Positions 14,947-23,716 are shown, counted from the first letter of the stretch. The stretch: 42,235 nt of DNA from Candidatus Sulfotelmatobacter kueseliae (GCA_900290255.1 OMOD01000155.1:2998-45232); one strand, 5' to 3'. Translations and numbers: made by a program. The notes: generated by a model from the letters alone, not told the origin.

Positions 14947-15878
14947 CAGAGCCTCCTGTACCACAGTGTTCCGTACCAACGCAGGAACTGATTGCCCAAG
15001 AAGAATGCAACCAGAGCCATGCTGCCGAGAAAGACGCCAAAGGGCATCTGGTAATAGCGGTAGACCATTTGTGCCGACCGCCAGCCGCGGCGGCGGGCCG
15101 CGGCTGCAGTGGCCAGGCGGCGCATGAAGCGGTGCGTACGCTTCAGCCAGACGACGAAAACCGTGGTCAGGCCAAACATCGATCCGGCCAGCGAGGCGGT
15201 GAAAATGGTGAAGATGGTCAGCTTCATGCCCAGAAAAGCGCCGACCATGGCCATCAGCTTGACGTCGCCGAAGCCCATGCCTTCCATGCCGCGCCAGCGC
15301 AGATAAATCGCGCCCGCGCCGTAGATGAACGACGCGCCCAGGGCCGCGCCCAGCAGCGAATCGAGCAAAGAAAGCAGCCGCGCGGTCACGTCGCTCGCGA
15401 AGGGCAGGTTCACCATGCCGGGCAGGAACTGCGAAGCCAGATCATTGACGGGAACGAGCAGGCTGAAAATTACACCCAGCGCAAAGCCGGGCAGGGTCAT
15501 TCTGTCGGGCAGCAGCTTGGTTTCGGCGTCGGTGAAGATCAGGCCCAGCAGCAGAAACGAGAACACGCAGTATTTCAGCGTGGAAAGCGTCAAGCCAAAA
15601 AAAACGTAGCAGGCCAGAAACAGCGCGCCGGTGAGCAATTCGATCAGCAGATAGCGGGGCGTGATGCGGGCCTTGCAATGTCGGCAGCGGCCGCCGAGAA
15701 TCAGCCAGCTCAAGACCGGAAGATTGTCGTAAAAAGCGATCGGGTGCTGGCATTGCGGGCAGGCCGAGCGCGGCGCTACGACCGACAATCCGCGGGGCAG
15801 GCGATAGATACACACGTTCAGGAAGCTGCCGAACGCCAGCCCGAAGACAAAAATCGCCGATGCAAGAAGCGGGTCCAC
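14943..15878 (-). CDS. pilD: Prepilin peptidase / N-methyltransferase
   Basis: This 311-residue inner-membrane aspartyl protease cleaves and methylates type IV pilin or type II secretion pseudopilin precursors. Features seen: the N-terminal SFLNVCIYRLPRG motif, the zinc-binding cysteines C40, C43, C65 and C68 (CPQC and CRHC), and the catalytic aspartates D117 (FTDAET) and D205 (GFGDVK). There are seven or eight hydrophobic segments. A basic loop of about 40 residues (HRFMRRLATAAAARRRGWRS) near the C-terminus is longer than usual. It is translationally coupled to the PAS protein downstream. No pilin genes lie in the window. Confidence 0.95.
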   Translation of the reverse strand: MDPLLASAIFVFGLAFGSFLNVCIYRLPRGLSVVAPRSACPQCQHPIAFYDNLPVLSWLILGGRCRHCKARITPRYLLIELLTGALFLACYVFFGLTLSTLKYCVFSFLLLGLIFTDAETKLLPDRMTLPGFALGVIFSLLVPVNDLASQFLPGMVNLPFASDVTARLLSLLDSLLGAALGASFIYGAGAIYLRWRGMEGMGFGDVKLMAMVGAFLGMKLTIFTIFTASLAGSMFGLTTVFVVWLKRTHRFMRRLATAAAARRRGWRSAQMVYRYYQMPFGVFLGSMALVAFFLGNQFLRWYGTLWYRRLW

Positions 15879-16247
15879 GAGTTCAGATGCGATCTCACGG
15901 AGAGGCGCGCGCGTGGGCGCGAGCCTTTCCGGAAGAACGCTGTAATCTCCTGATCTTGAGTGGATTATAAGGCGATGATTGGGGCGAGGACTAAGGTACT
16001 GAAGTCACTGCCCACCCGGCCAATGGGCAGTAAGAGATTGACCATGGGGCAGTTACCAACGGGCAGGGGAATGACTGAGGAGGTTCCCTTCGGGTGCGAC
16101 GGCTGTAGGTGAACCAGAAGAATCTCGCCGCGAGATGCGCGAAGGAAGCGCGAAGGTCGCAAGGGAAAATGCTGATTCGGAGTCGAAGCCGGGGCGCGGC
16201 CGGCGCGCCCCGGGATCCCGAAGACCCTTCGCGCAGGGGTCTTGCGT
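15879..16247. other. Gene-free stretch
   Basis: No gene is supported. It holds a hairpin at 16007-16031 (actgccca / tgggcagt), followed by two further gggcagt-like words (ggggcagt, cgggcagg). The end nearest pilD may contain its promoter, but no clear -10/-35 pair was found. Confidence 0.4.
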
Positions 16248-16691
16248 CTACTTCACCTGCAGGGACTCGATGTATTTGACCAGGTTGGTAACGCGCTGCT
16301 GCACCTGGGCCTCATGACCCTGGCTGATGCTCGAGAACAGCGGTCCCCAGACCGGCATATCGGAACTGCCGTGAGAGGGCAGCGCAGCCTGGCCGCGGAT
16401 CACGGCGGAAACGTGAGCGACAGGGTACTGGCCGCCGTTCTTGGCCGCCAACGCGGTCAAATCCGTCGGCGGAGCCTTCATGGCCGAGGCTGCCGGCCCT
16501 TTGCCCTTGCCATCTGTGCCGTGGCAAACCGCGCAGTAGCTGTTGTACATATCTTTGCCTGAGTTCGACGGGGTGTTGGTGATGGGAACATGCTTGACAG
16601 TGGGCGTCTGTGCCGGGGCCTGCTGGGCCACCGCGAGAGCCGAAAGCATCAGCAAAATCACCGCCAGGCTGACGAATTTCACGACACGCAT
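16248..16691 (-). CDS. Periplasmic mono-heme cytochrome c
   Basis: The protein has 147 residues: a signal peptide (MRVVKFVSLAVILLMLSALA, cleavage near AVAQ) and a class I cytochrome c fold. The heme site is C53-A-V-C56-H57 in YNSYCAVCHGTDGKG, and the axial methionine is probably M112 in SSDMPVWG. The start has a strong Shine-Dalgarno (AAGGAGGAG, four bases away). A CRP/FNR-type palindrome 75 bases upstream suggests control by oxygen or carbon status. It is an electron carrier; its donor and acceptor are not in the window. An identical role as a subunit of an alcohol or sugar dehydrogenase is possible. Confidence 0.92.
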   Translation of the reverse strand: MRVVKFVSLAVILLMLSALAVAQQAPAQTPTVKHVPITNTPSNSGKDMYNSYCAVCHGTDGKGKGPAASAMKAPPTDLTALAAKNGGQYPVAHVSAVIRGQAALPSHGSSDMPVWGPLFSSISQGHEAQVQQRVTNLVKYIESLQVK

Positions 16692-16765
16692 AATCTCCTC
16701 CTTAGGGGGCTTGCCCGGCCCGCAATGCTACAACAGGCAGTGTAGATAGTAGCCGGACAGCGGAA

Positions 16766-16781
16766 TGTGATCAAGATCACA
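16766..16781 (-). promoter_or_regulatory. CRP/FNR-family binding site upstream of the cytochrome c gene
   Basis: TGTGATCAAGATCACA is an inverted repeat of TGTGATC around two bases, an exact fit to TGTGA-N6-TCACA. On the cytochrome strand a -10 candidate (TACTAT or TCTACA, 16741-16751) lies close downstream, so the spacing is near that of an activator site. A further tgtga word follows at about 16788. The same core occurs at 4841-4856. Confidence 0.6.
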
Positions 16782-16834
16782 CGCGGGTGTGAGGTGTGAT
16801 CGCCAAAGGACGCGGACCCTACTCAAGCGCCGGC

Positions 16835-17905
16835 CTAAGCGCGGCCGAGGTCCAACTTGTGCCCGGCTGCTTCCATCATGATGACGAAAGCCTGCGCCTC
16901 GGTCGAGGTACCGGAGCGATCGAAGTCGGGCGCGCCGCAGACGTGCTGCACGTAGCCGAAGCGATCCATCTGGGCGCGGGCGGCTGTGCGCATGCGATCG
17001 GCAGCAACGCGGTAGCGCTGCGGCAGCCATCCGCCGAGAATGCCGGTGTAGATGGCGAAGGCCAGCATCTGCGCGAGATTGGTTTCGAGGAACGTTTCCG
17101 GACGGTCGACCATATCGTGGAAGAGGCCATCGGGGCGCTGGTGGGCGAGGCAGCCGTCAATCAGATCGGTGGCGAAAGCGGCCAGGCGCTGGCGGTCGTC
17201 TCTGCGGCTGGCCGGAAGAAGACGGATCACGCGGGCGAGTCCTGCCGCGGCCCAGCCATTGCCTCCGCCCCAGAATTCCTTGTGGTTATCGGCCTTTTCG
17301 CCGTCGTCCCAGATGTGGGCTAGCAATTTCTTGTCGGGATCCCAGAGGCGCTTGCGGTAGCCGTCAAACTGAAGCAGGGCCTCGTCGTAGTGCCCCATCG
17401 CGGCGAGAAAGGTGGGGGCGCTGAAGTAGCCGTCGGACCAGACTTGCCGATCTTTGAAGACGTGATACAAGGTGCCGTCGGGCGCGCGGGGAGCCTTGTG
17501 CAGAATCCAGTCGAGCATGCCGCGAACCGCGTCCTGGATTTCGCGGTCGCCGGTGATCTCGGCGGCGTGCCAGTAAGCCTCGCCGCCCATGGCGGGATCG
17601 GTTGGGCTGTCGCTTTCTCCCATGACGGCCAATCGGCCATCAGGGACACGCCGCACGATCGCGGCTTTGGTGAGAAGGATGACGTTTTCGTCGTCACCAG
17701 CCTCGAGGAAGGCGTGGGCCAACACACCCTGCTCCCAGTCGTACCGCTGCGTGGCCAGCCCAGCCGCGACGGCGAGCTTGATTCTGGATTGAGTTTCCGA
17801 AGTTCCTTCGGCGGTCGACGCGGTGGAATCTGATGAGACGGCGTGAGGAAACGCCAGGCCAGCTCCTAGAATTGCGGTACTGCGGAACAACTCTCTGCGG
17901 TTCAT
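16835..17905 (-). CDS. GH88/GH105-like unsaturated glucuronyl / rhamnogalacturonyl hydrolase
   Basis: The 356-residue protein folds as an alpha6/alpha6 barrel. The twin-arginine-like N-terminus (NRRELFRSTAILGAGLAFPH) suggests export. Family hallmarks are YDWEQGVLAHA, VWSDGYFSAPTFLAAMG (catalytic Asp in WxDxxY context), FWGGGNGWAAAGLARV and DGLFHDMVDRPETFLETN. GH105 enzymes hydrate the 4,5-unsaturated sugar left by pectin or ulvan lyases. With the esterase-like and GT genes upstream it hints at plant or algal polysaccharide use. It is downstream of the radical SAM fusion by 79 bases on the same strand, so co-transcription is possible. Exact substrate unknown. Confidence 0.85.
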   Translation of the reverse strand: MNRRELFRSTAILGAGLAFPHAVSSDSTASTAEGTSETQSRIKLAVAAGLATQRYDWEQGVLAHAFLEAGDDENVILLTKAAIVRRVPDGRLAVMGESDSPTDPAMGGEAYWHAAEITGDREIQDAVRGMLDWILHKAPRAPDGTLYHVFKDRQVWSDGYFSAPTFLAAMGHYDEALLQFDGYRKRLWDPDKKLLAHIWDDGEKADNHKEFWGGGNGWAAAGLARVIRLLPASRRDDRQRLAAFATDLIDGCLAHQRPDGLFHDMVDRPETFLETNLAQMLAFAIYTGILGGWLPQRYRVAADRMRTAARAQMDRFGYVQHVCGAPDFDRSGTSTEAQAFVIMMEAAGHKLDLGRA

Positions 17906-17984
17906 TGATCACCTCGAAAAAGAGAAGGGGCCAGCTTCGCGTGTGCCTCAACTGTGATCCAGAATCCGGTTGCTGAATGGCGCG

Positions 17985-20555
17985 CTATCGAACCTTGCCT
18001 CGCTTGCCAAATGAAATCACGACCACGAATTTGAGCACGGGCTGGCCTTTGACCAGCAACGGTCGGTAGCGCCATTGCTTTACGGCCGCGGTTGCCGGTT
18101 CCAGAAAGATCGGGTTCCCGGAGATGACGCTGACCTGATCCACGGCGCCATCTTCCTTGAGAGTTACATCCATTACGACGTCGCCCTGAATGTGGTCCTT
18201 TAGAGCTGCCGGTGGATAGGCGGGCACGACCTTCGAGATCCGTTTCGGAACCGCACGCTTTCTCGGAGGAATAGTCAGAGCAATTCCGGAAGGCACATTG
18301 CCGGGCGTTTCGAGTTCATCGCGATTGGCCTCGAATATCTGAACCCACATTCTTGAATCACCGTATACCAGGTCGGCAACGCCCTTAAGTGTGCCCTTGT
18401 CTTCAGCCTCGCCCACCGTGTAGGTGAATGGCTTCTTCTTTGCGATGTAGTTCTCTGGTTGCGGTTGCATGGGCGCAGCCGCGTATTCGCAGCATCCGGG
18501 CCAAGAGTTCCCGCCGACTTCCAAACGGACGTCAGCCTTCCCGACTTCTCCGGGTTTCAGCTCAATCTTCTCGATCACCACGGTTTTGAAATACTTGGCT
18601 TCGACCCGAACACTGTAGCGGCCAGCCGGGATATTGCTCGCCAGGTACTGGCCCGACTCGTTTGGCGTCACCTTGAGGGTCGCGCCGGTGTTGAGGTTCG
18701 TAACGGTGATCTTCGCCGTGTTCACGACGGCTCCCATGGGATCGGTCACGGTGCCAGCCAGCGAGCACAAAACTCGCTGCAAAGGGACAGGTATAGGCGC
18801 CTGAATGGGCGGGGCTGCCATCTCGCTCAGTCCGTAGTACGGGTTCTCTTTGGGTCCCGGAGGCGGCGCTTTGACATCTTTGTCTGGAGAACGGCCACAT
18901 CCGGAGGTCGCAGGTATTCCAATGGCCAGCAGAGCCGCCGCAGCCTGTCTGGCCAATCGGAAACGCGAAGCCGGAAGGCGGCTGAATTGGCTGGCCCTGT
19001 CTTGCAGGCGGAAGGCTGCGAGTTCGGCCCGCAACTTCGATCCTTCGGAAAGGAACTCGGCGCGAGTTGCAGACTCGCGCTCTCTGAGTTCGATCAGGGC
19101 GCGCTGCAAACCGGCATCGGTGAAGCCGGCGTGCAAGGAACTGAGGTCGAGGACTTCATCCAGCAAGCTGATCGTGTCCAGGTTGACGGAGCGCACCCAG
19201 CGGCTGACACTCCGGCAGAGCGCCGCTCCCTCGGGGCGGCGGTCAAATCGTTTTCGCACCGCAGCCGTGTGGTCCAGACCGATAGTCTTTTGCATCAGGC
19301 TGCCGGTATCCCAGCAGCGCGAATAAAACAGATCGAGCGAAACATCGCAGACACGAGCCGCCACCGCATCGGACAAGCTGTACTCTCTGGCGAGATAGTT
19401 TCCTCTCGCCCGCCCGAGTAAGATCATCCGTTTCTCCAGCGGAGTGCCAGCATAGATTTCGGCGCGGCAGAAATTCAGCGGATTCCCGGAAAAACGCCGC
19501 ATGAACTGGACATCCGAGCGCAGCGTGCCGAGGGTCGCGTCCGGATGGAAAATCATCAGGGTGAATTGCGCCGAAATGTCCAGGTCGGAGCAGGTCTCGA
19601 GCGCGCGCTCGGAATCCTCCACGCTCTGAATCCGCTCGAGAGAGGAAAGTCCCGTCGCTGTGGAGGATTCGACGCCAAGGAAAACGCGAACCAGGCCGAG
19701 ATCCTTCAACTGGCGAAGGACTCTCGGGTTGGCGTCGGCGGGGCGGCACTTGATCACCAGGGCGATGTCTTCAACGCCGCGCTTTTTCAGGGCCTTGCCG
19801 AATTCCGATATCCGCTTCAGATTGAAGGCGGCGGATGGAACCAGGAAGTTGTCGTCATGAAAGATGAACTGGCGTGTCCCCCGTTCCTGGTAGAGAGCCG
19901 CCATCTCATCGGCAATCCGATCAACGCTCCGCTGCCGGAAACGCTTGCCTGGAGCCAGTTGATGAAGCGTCGTGATACAGCAGTATGCGCAGCTTCCATA
20001 GCAACCACGACTGCCCATCAGGTAGCTGGTGGGAACGCCTGCGATCGAGTGGATCGGCCCGCGCCGGTCGGGAAAAGGCAAGGCGTCGAGATCATCGAGC
20101 GTCGCGCGCGGAGCGGTGAAGCACACTCGTCCGGCGTTTCGATAGGCGATGCCGGGAATCTGCGGGAGGCGTTCCTCCAGATGGGGCAACGCATCGCCGA
20201 TCTCGACCAGAGTGCTTTCTCCTTCATGAATTACGATGACGTCGATCTCCGCATGATTGGCGATCAGGGGCTGAGCGGCACAAGAGGCGTAGTGTCCACC
20301 CGCGACAATAAGCGTCTTCGGCTCGCGCGATTTAATCAACCGCGCCAGGCCGAGAAACTCTTTGGCGCGGGATTGAAAACACATGGACAATCCGACCAGA
20401 TCCGCACCCCGCGCCTCGCGGGCTACCGCTGCGATGTCGTCCGGGGAATTGAAAGCGGCAAGAACCGCGTCATGCCCGGCAGCAAGAAGCGAACCGGACA
20501 GATAGCGGAGGGAGAGATTTTCCTCGTAGTCGGGTCCTGCCAACAAGACTCGCAT
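17985..20555 (-). CDS. B12-binding radical SAM protein fused to CarboxypepD-reg, LysM-like and TonB C-terminal domains
   Basis: 856 residues in one uninterrupted frame; GGGGAGGG lies just before the ATG. Residues 1-150 form a B12-binding Rossmann domain (RVLLAGPDYEENLSLRYLSG). Residues about 175-400 form a radical SAM barrel with the [4Fe-4S] cysteines C185, C189 and C192 (GCYGSCAYC). A helical linker (about 460-525) leads to a hydrophobic segment (537-548) and a Cys (C553). Then come a carboxypeptidase-regulatory-like beta domain (about 598-680), a LysM-like domain (about 710-763: VYGDSRMWVQIFEANRDELE, ending ALTIP) and a TonB C-terminal domain (773-850: VVPAYPPAALKDHIQGDVVM). By topology the enzyme part should be cytoplasmic and the tail periplasmic. 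Substrate unknown. Alternative: two genes fused by chance; a TTG at residue 534 could start a separate lipoprotein, but it has no Shine-Dalgarno. Confidence 0.85.
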   Translation of the reverse strand: MRVLLAGPDYEENLSLRYLSGSLLAAGHDAVLAAFNSPDDIAAVAREARGADLVGLSMCFQSRAKEFLGLARLIKSREPKTLIVAGGHYASCAAQPLIANHAEIDVIVIHEGESTLVEIGDALPHLEERLPQIPGIAYRNAGRVCFTAPRATLDDLDALPFPDRRGPIHSIAGVPTSYLMGSRGCYGSCAYCCITTLHQLAPGKRFRQRSVDRIADEMAALYQERGTRQFIFHDDNFLVPSAAFNLKRISEFGKALKKRGVEDIALVIKCRPADANPRVLRQLKDLGLVRVFLGVESSTATGLSSLERIQSVEDSERALETCSDLDISAQFTLMIFHPDATLGTLRSDVQFMRRFSGNPLNFCRAEIYAGTPLEKRMILLGRARGNYLAREYSLSDAVAARVCDVSLDLFYSRCWDTGSLMQKTIGLDHTAAVRKRFDRRPEGAALCRSVSRWVRSVNLDTISLLDEVLDLSSLHAGFTDAGLQRALIELRERESATRAEFLSEGSKLRAELAAFRLQDRASQFSRLPASRFRLARQAAAALLAIGIPATSGCGRSPDKDVKAPPPGPKENPYYGLSEMAAPPIQAPIPVPLQRVLCSLAGTVTDPMGAVVNTAKITVTNLNTGATLKVTPNESGQYLASNIPAGRYSVRVEAKYFKTVVIEKIELKPGEVGKADVRLEVGGNSWPGCCEYAAAPMQPQPENYIAKKKPFTYTVGEAEDKGTLKGVADLVYGDSRMWVQIFEANRDELETPGNVPSGIALTIPPRKRAVPKRISKVVPAYPPAALKDHIQGDVVMDVTLKEDGAVDQVSVISGNPIFLEPATAAVKQWRYRPLLVKGQPVLKFVVVISFGKRGKVR

Positions 20556-20669
20556 TTGCCCTCCCCGCTGCGGCCTGCTCCCGCGGGCGGACGCAGGTTT
20601 CGCGTATCACTACCCTCAGGGCCACGGCTCGGGCTGTCAGTGACTGGCATCACATCGGCTTGCTGGTTT

Positions 20670-21740
20670 TCACGATGCAGGGCTCTTCTGCACCAGGTAG
20701 CGGTCCGTCCACTCCAGGATGATCTTGCGCATTTCCGGCAGCTCGACGTGCCCGCATTCGAACAACTCGATGCGGCAATCGCGTTCCTGGCCTTGCTGGC
20801 GGTAGAGCGGCAGGAGGTAGTCGCGAATCTTCTCCACGCCGGCGGGCGGAGTCAGGGGATCGCGGCGCCCGTTTACGCTAAGGTGAGGCCGGGGCACGAT
20901 CAGTTCGTTGATCTGCGCCGTCTGAAAATGCTTGAGCAGGGAAGGCACGTAGTAGTAGATGCCGTGTTCGTGGAGGGCGCGGGCTTTGATCAGCGCGTCG
21001 AAATCCGTGAGGCAGCAGACGTCCATGCAGACGCTGACCCGGGGATCGAGCGCCGCCAGCCACCACGCCTTAGTTGCACCCATAGACATGCCGAATGCGC
21101 CGAGGCGCTGCGGATCCACTTCGGGTCGGCTGGCGAGGTAGTCGAGGGCGCGGAACTCGTCGAACATCATCATGCCGAACAGCACCTGGCCTTTCCAGAG
21201 CATGAGCTTAAAGGCATCCTCTTCACCCATGTGGCCGTCGGAGGCGTGCTGGCGCTCGCCGAAGCACCAGCTATCGATGGCGAGCGTGACCAGCCCCTTT
21301 TCGGCGCACACCGGAGCGTAAGCGGGCTGCGAATCGACGCCCTTGAGCAGTTGCTCTTTGCCGAGGCCATACATGCCGCCGTGCCAGTGAATGTAGAGCA
21401 GGCCGGGAGCGGGTGTCTGGCGCTTGTCGGGAATCAAAAGCAGTGCGGGAACAGGCTCTTCGCCGTTCAGATCGAGCACGAGACGCTCCAGCGTGTACCC
21501 GTCGTGTTTTTCGGTTTTCACCAGCTTGGCCGGACCGGAGCGATGTCGCCAGGGAAGGTCGCCCAGCAATCCCCACAGCTCTCGGCGGCGCTGGATTTGG
21601 CGCTCGATGAATCCCGGGCTGGCCTGCGGCGACGACTGCTCAGCGGCAAAAGAGCCGGCGGCGAATGCTCCCGAGGCCACGGCGGCTGCGGAGTTTCGCA
21701 GGAACTCCCGTCGGTTGGAGAACAGGGTTAGTGGTGTCAC
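20670..21740 (-). CDS. Tat-exported alpha/beta hydrolase (acetyl xylan esterase / dienelactone hydrolase-like)
   Basis: About 356 residues from a GTG at 21740, chosen because it begins the Tat signal (LFSNRREFLRNSAAAVASGA) and has GAGG five bases upstream; the frame opens earlier at 21827. The serine nucleophile is in FGMSMGATKAWW (GxSxG), with the oxyanion region LLYIHWHGGMYGLG and a probable catalytic His in ECGHVELPE near the end. The protein should hydrolyse esters outside the cytoplasm, maybe acetyl groups on polysaccharide. This fits the GH105 two genes downstream. Cutinase-like or peptidase activity cannot be excluded. Confidence 0.85.
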   Translation of the reverse strand: MTPLTLFSNRREFLRNSAAAVASGAFAAGSFAAEQSSPQASPGFIERQIQRRRELWGLLGDLPWRHRSGPAKLVKTEKHDGYTLERLVLDLNGEEPVPALLLIPDKRQTPAPGLLYIHWHGGMYGLGKEQLLKGVDSQPAYAPVCAEKGLVTLAIDSWCFGERQHASDGHMGEEDAFKLMLWKGQVLFGMMMFDEFRALDYLASRPEVDPQRLGAFGMSMGATKAWWLAALDPRVSVCMDVCCLTDFDALIKARALHEHGIYYYVPSLLKHFQTAQINELIVPRPHLSVNGRRDPLTPPAGVEKIRDYLLPLYRQQGQERDCRIELFECGHVELPEMRKIILEWTDRYLVQKSPAS

Positions 21741-21850
21741 AGTTGCCTCTGCGCAGGTTCGCCAGCTTGCCGAATCTTTGTGCGCATCTTGAATGCCCTT
21801 CCTACGGCGACGACGCGCTGATGTCAAGGGCGAATCGCGGCGTTAGCCCA

Positions 21851-22333
21851 TCAGGGAAATTCAAAGCGCAGGATTTCGCCCTCTAAGACGACGGCGGATC
21901 GGTCGAGTTGGGGAAGAAATCCGTCCCAGCGATGCCAATCCTGGGGCACAAGGCGGGTCTGGGCCAGGGGAATCTGGACCCAGCCGTCGGCCGTCTCTTC
22001 GCGCACAAAGATGGAGAACGCGCGGCCGGGAGCAGCACCGGCTGCGCGCAACTTCCACTCGTAGAGGCTTGCGGCCAGGCTCTCACTCACGGATTCGTGA
22101 GGGTCGAGGCATAGGATCCAGCCGGGAGCGGCGGATCGAACATAGTGAGCAGGGCCTGCGCCGGGCAGGGCGGCAGTGACGCGGGCGCCGTATTCATGAG
22201 CCACCTGCACGGTCGAATCGCGGGAGCCGTGGTCCACAATCAGGATGTGGTCGCAGGGATAAACCGTCTCCAGGCAGCGGCCGAGCCGGAGAGCGTCGTT
22301 TCTTGTGTGCAACAGCACGGTGATCGCGGACAT
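21851..22333 (-). CDS. Short family 2 glycosyltransferase (WaaE-like)
   Basis: 160 residues, compared with 230-300 usual. The N-terminus ITVLLHTRNDALRLGRCLE and the nucleotide-binding VDHGSRDSTVQVAHEYGA are GT2 features. The acidic motif WILCLDPHESVSESL corresponds to the WxLxLDADE region. The C-terminal part, which normally carries the acceptor loop, is replaced by about 60 residues of beta structure (WVQIPLAQTRLVPQDWHRWD). Whether it is active is uncertain. It is transcribed with the hydrolase downstream. Confidence 0.75.
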   Translation of the reverse strand: MSAITVLLHTRNDALRLGRCLETVYPCDHILIVDHGSRDSTVQVAHEYGARVTAALPGAGPAHYVRSAAPGWILCLDPHESVSESLAASLYEWKLRAAGAAPGRAFSIFVREETADGWVQIPLAQTRLVPQDWHRWDGFLPQLDRSAVVLEGEILRFEFP

Positions 22334-22482
22334 TGGAACTAGAGAGTTTACGCGAAGCGGGCTCGGGGGGAGCAGAGATTTGACAGCCGCGCGGCACGAC
22401 TGGAAGTCGTGCCCTTCCCGGATACGGCGATGGCGTAACCGCTATGAAGCGCCGCACTACCCAAAATCAAACTGCTGCGGAC

Positions 22483-23577
22483 TTATTGCGAATCGCCGAG
22501 CTTGGGGCGGTTCGCATCCGGATTGGGGGCCTGCACCACCGTGACCGGGGCCTGCAGGGTGAAGTTGAGCACAGTTTCGGACGGCAGTTTGATCTGCTGG
22601 CTCTTCGAAGCCGCCTGTGCGCCGCCGCCGACTCCGGCTCCAGCCGCCGCACCGATGGCCGCTCCTTTGCCGCCACCGGCGAGGGCGCCGATGATGCCGC
22701 CAATAACCGCGCCTCCTCCAACTTTCTCGGCTGTGTTCTTGCCGCGCGAACTGCCTTGCTTGCGGTATTGATCGGTCTGAATGCTGTAAGTCCTGCCGCC
22801 CGAAGAGAGGCTGTCGAGCTGCAACACGACCACCGATTGTCCGGCAAATTTGCTCGCGCTCTTCACGTCGACCACGTGGCCAACCACTTCGACGCCTGCG
22901 GGCACAGCCTCTTCTGCGTCAGAGGTCAGAGGAGCGTTGAGCGTGGCGTGGAAGGTGTCGCCGACCTGATTCTTCTCGCTGTCAATGGGATCGATGAGGC
23001 GGATGGTAAGCTGCGTCCCCTGGTCAATGGTGTACTTTTTCGGCGCCGGCGGGGGCGGTGGGGGCGGCGGAGTTGTGGGCGGGTTGTCGGGCGGCGCCGG
23101 GGGCGGAGGAGCATTATTGGCTGCCATCTGGTCAGCATTCGAATCGGCTTCGCTTGGGGGTGCTTCGGAAGCCGAGGACTTGTGAACCTTCTTCCCGGCA
23201 CTGGGCTTGGACCTTTCGGCAGGCGGTGTACTGGAAGCCGAGGCGGACTGCTCCGGCGAGGACGTCGAGGTTGCGGCCGGCGCCGGCGCGGCTCCTACCA
23301 CCAGGTTGTTGACGACCTCCTTCACACCCGGAACGGAAGCGGCCTGGCGGCTGGCCGCGTCGCGCTGAGCGTCGTTGTCGACCGTGCCGCTGAGCGTGAC
23401 CACGCCGTTAGCGGACTGCACGTTCAGCTGTTTGGTCGAGAGGCCGGAATCCTGGCTGAACTTGCTTTGGATGTCACCGGAAATCTTGGCGTCATCGGGC
23501 TTCTTGGCGCAGCCCGCGCCCAGGCCTACGGCAATCGCCAAGACGAAAGAAAGCAGTAATCGGGAGTTGTATTTCAT
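22483..23577 (-). CDS. Lipoprotein with BON domain, proline-rich linker and glycine zipper
   Basis: About 364 residues; the start ATG 23577 has AGGAG seven bases upstream, and the frame extends uselessly to 23841. The lipobox is AVGLGAGC. Residues about 28-95 form a BON domain (DIQSKFSQDSGLSTKQLNVQ, GVVTLSGTVDNDAQRDAASR), which binds phospholipid membranes. A linker of P/A/S with two runs of eight or so prolines follows. The C-terminal half has a beta domain (TQLTIRLIDPIDSEKNQVGD) and a glycine zipper (AVIGGIIGALAGGGKGAAIG). The protein is probably periplasmic or outer-membrane associated and may help maintain envelope integrity. Confidence 0.85.
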   Translation of the reverse strand: MKYNSRLLLSFVLAIAVGLGAGCAKKPDDAKISGDIQSKFSQDSGLSTKQLNVQSANGVVTLSGTVDNDAQRDAASRQAASVPGVKEVVNNLVVGAAPAPAATSTSSPEQSASASSTPPAERSKPSAGKKVHKSSASEAPPSEADSNADQMAANNAPPPPAPPDNPPTTPPPPPPPPAPKKYTIDQGTQLTIRLIDPIDSEKNQVGDTFHATLNAPLTSDAEEAVPAGVEVVGHVVDVKSASKFAGQSVVVLQLDSLSSGGRTYSIQTDQYRKQGSSRGKNTAEKVGGGAVIGGIIGALAGGGKGAAIGAAAGAGVGGGAQAASKSQQIKLPSETVLNFTLQAPVTVVQAPNPDANRPKLGDSQ

Positions 23578-23716
23578 GGTCCGACTCCTGGCGTGGCCAC
23601 AGGCCACTCCGAACACTGGCATACAGTTTAGATGCTTAAAAGCTTTCTTGCAGAGGGAAGTGCGGAAGTATGAGCTGCACACAACGGAGCGCATCCTCCG
23701 GCCAAGCGCTACCGCG

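Noticed and set aside
19545..21731. Open plus-strand frame of 728 codons opposite the radical SAM fusion and the hydrolase
   Set aside because: Its protein is Arg, Gln and Gly rich without domains; both genes on the other strand have clear motifs. It is a by-product of GC-rich codon bias.
22444..23559. Open plus-strand frame opposite the BON lipoprotein
   Set aside because: Ser, Arg and Gly rich with no domain, while the minus frame has a lipobox, BON and glycine zipper.
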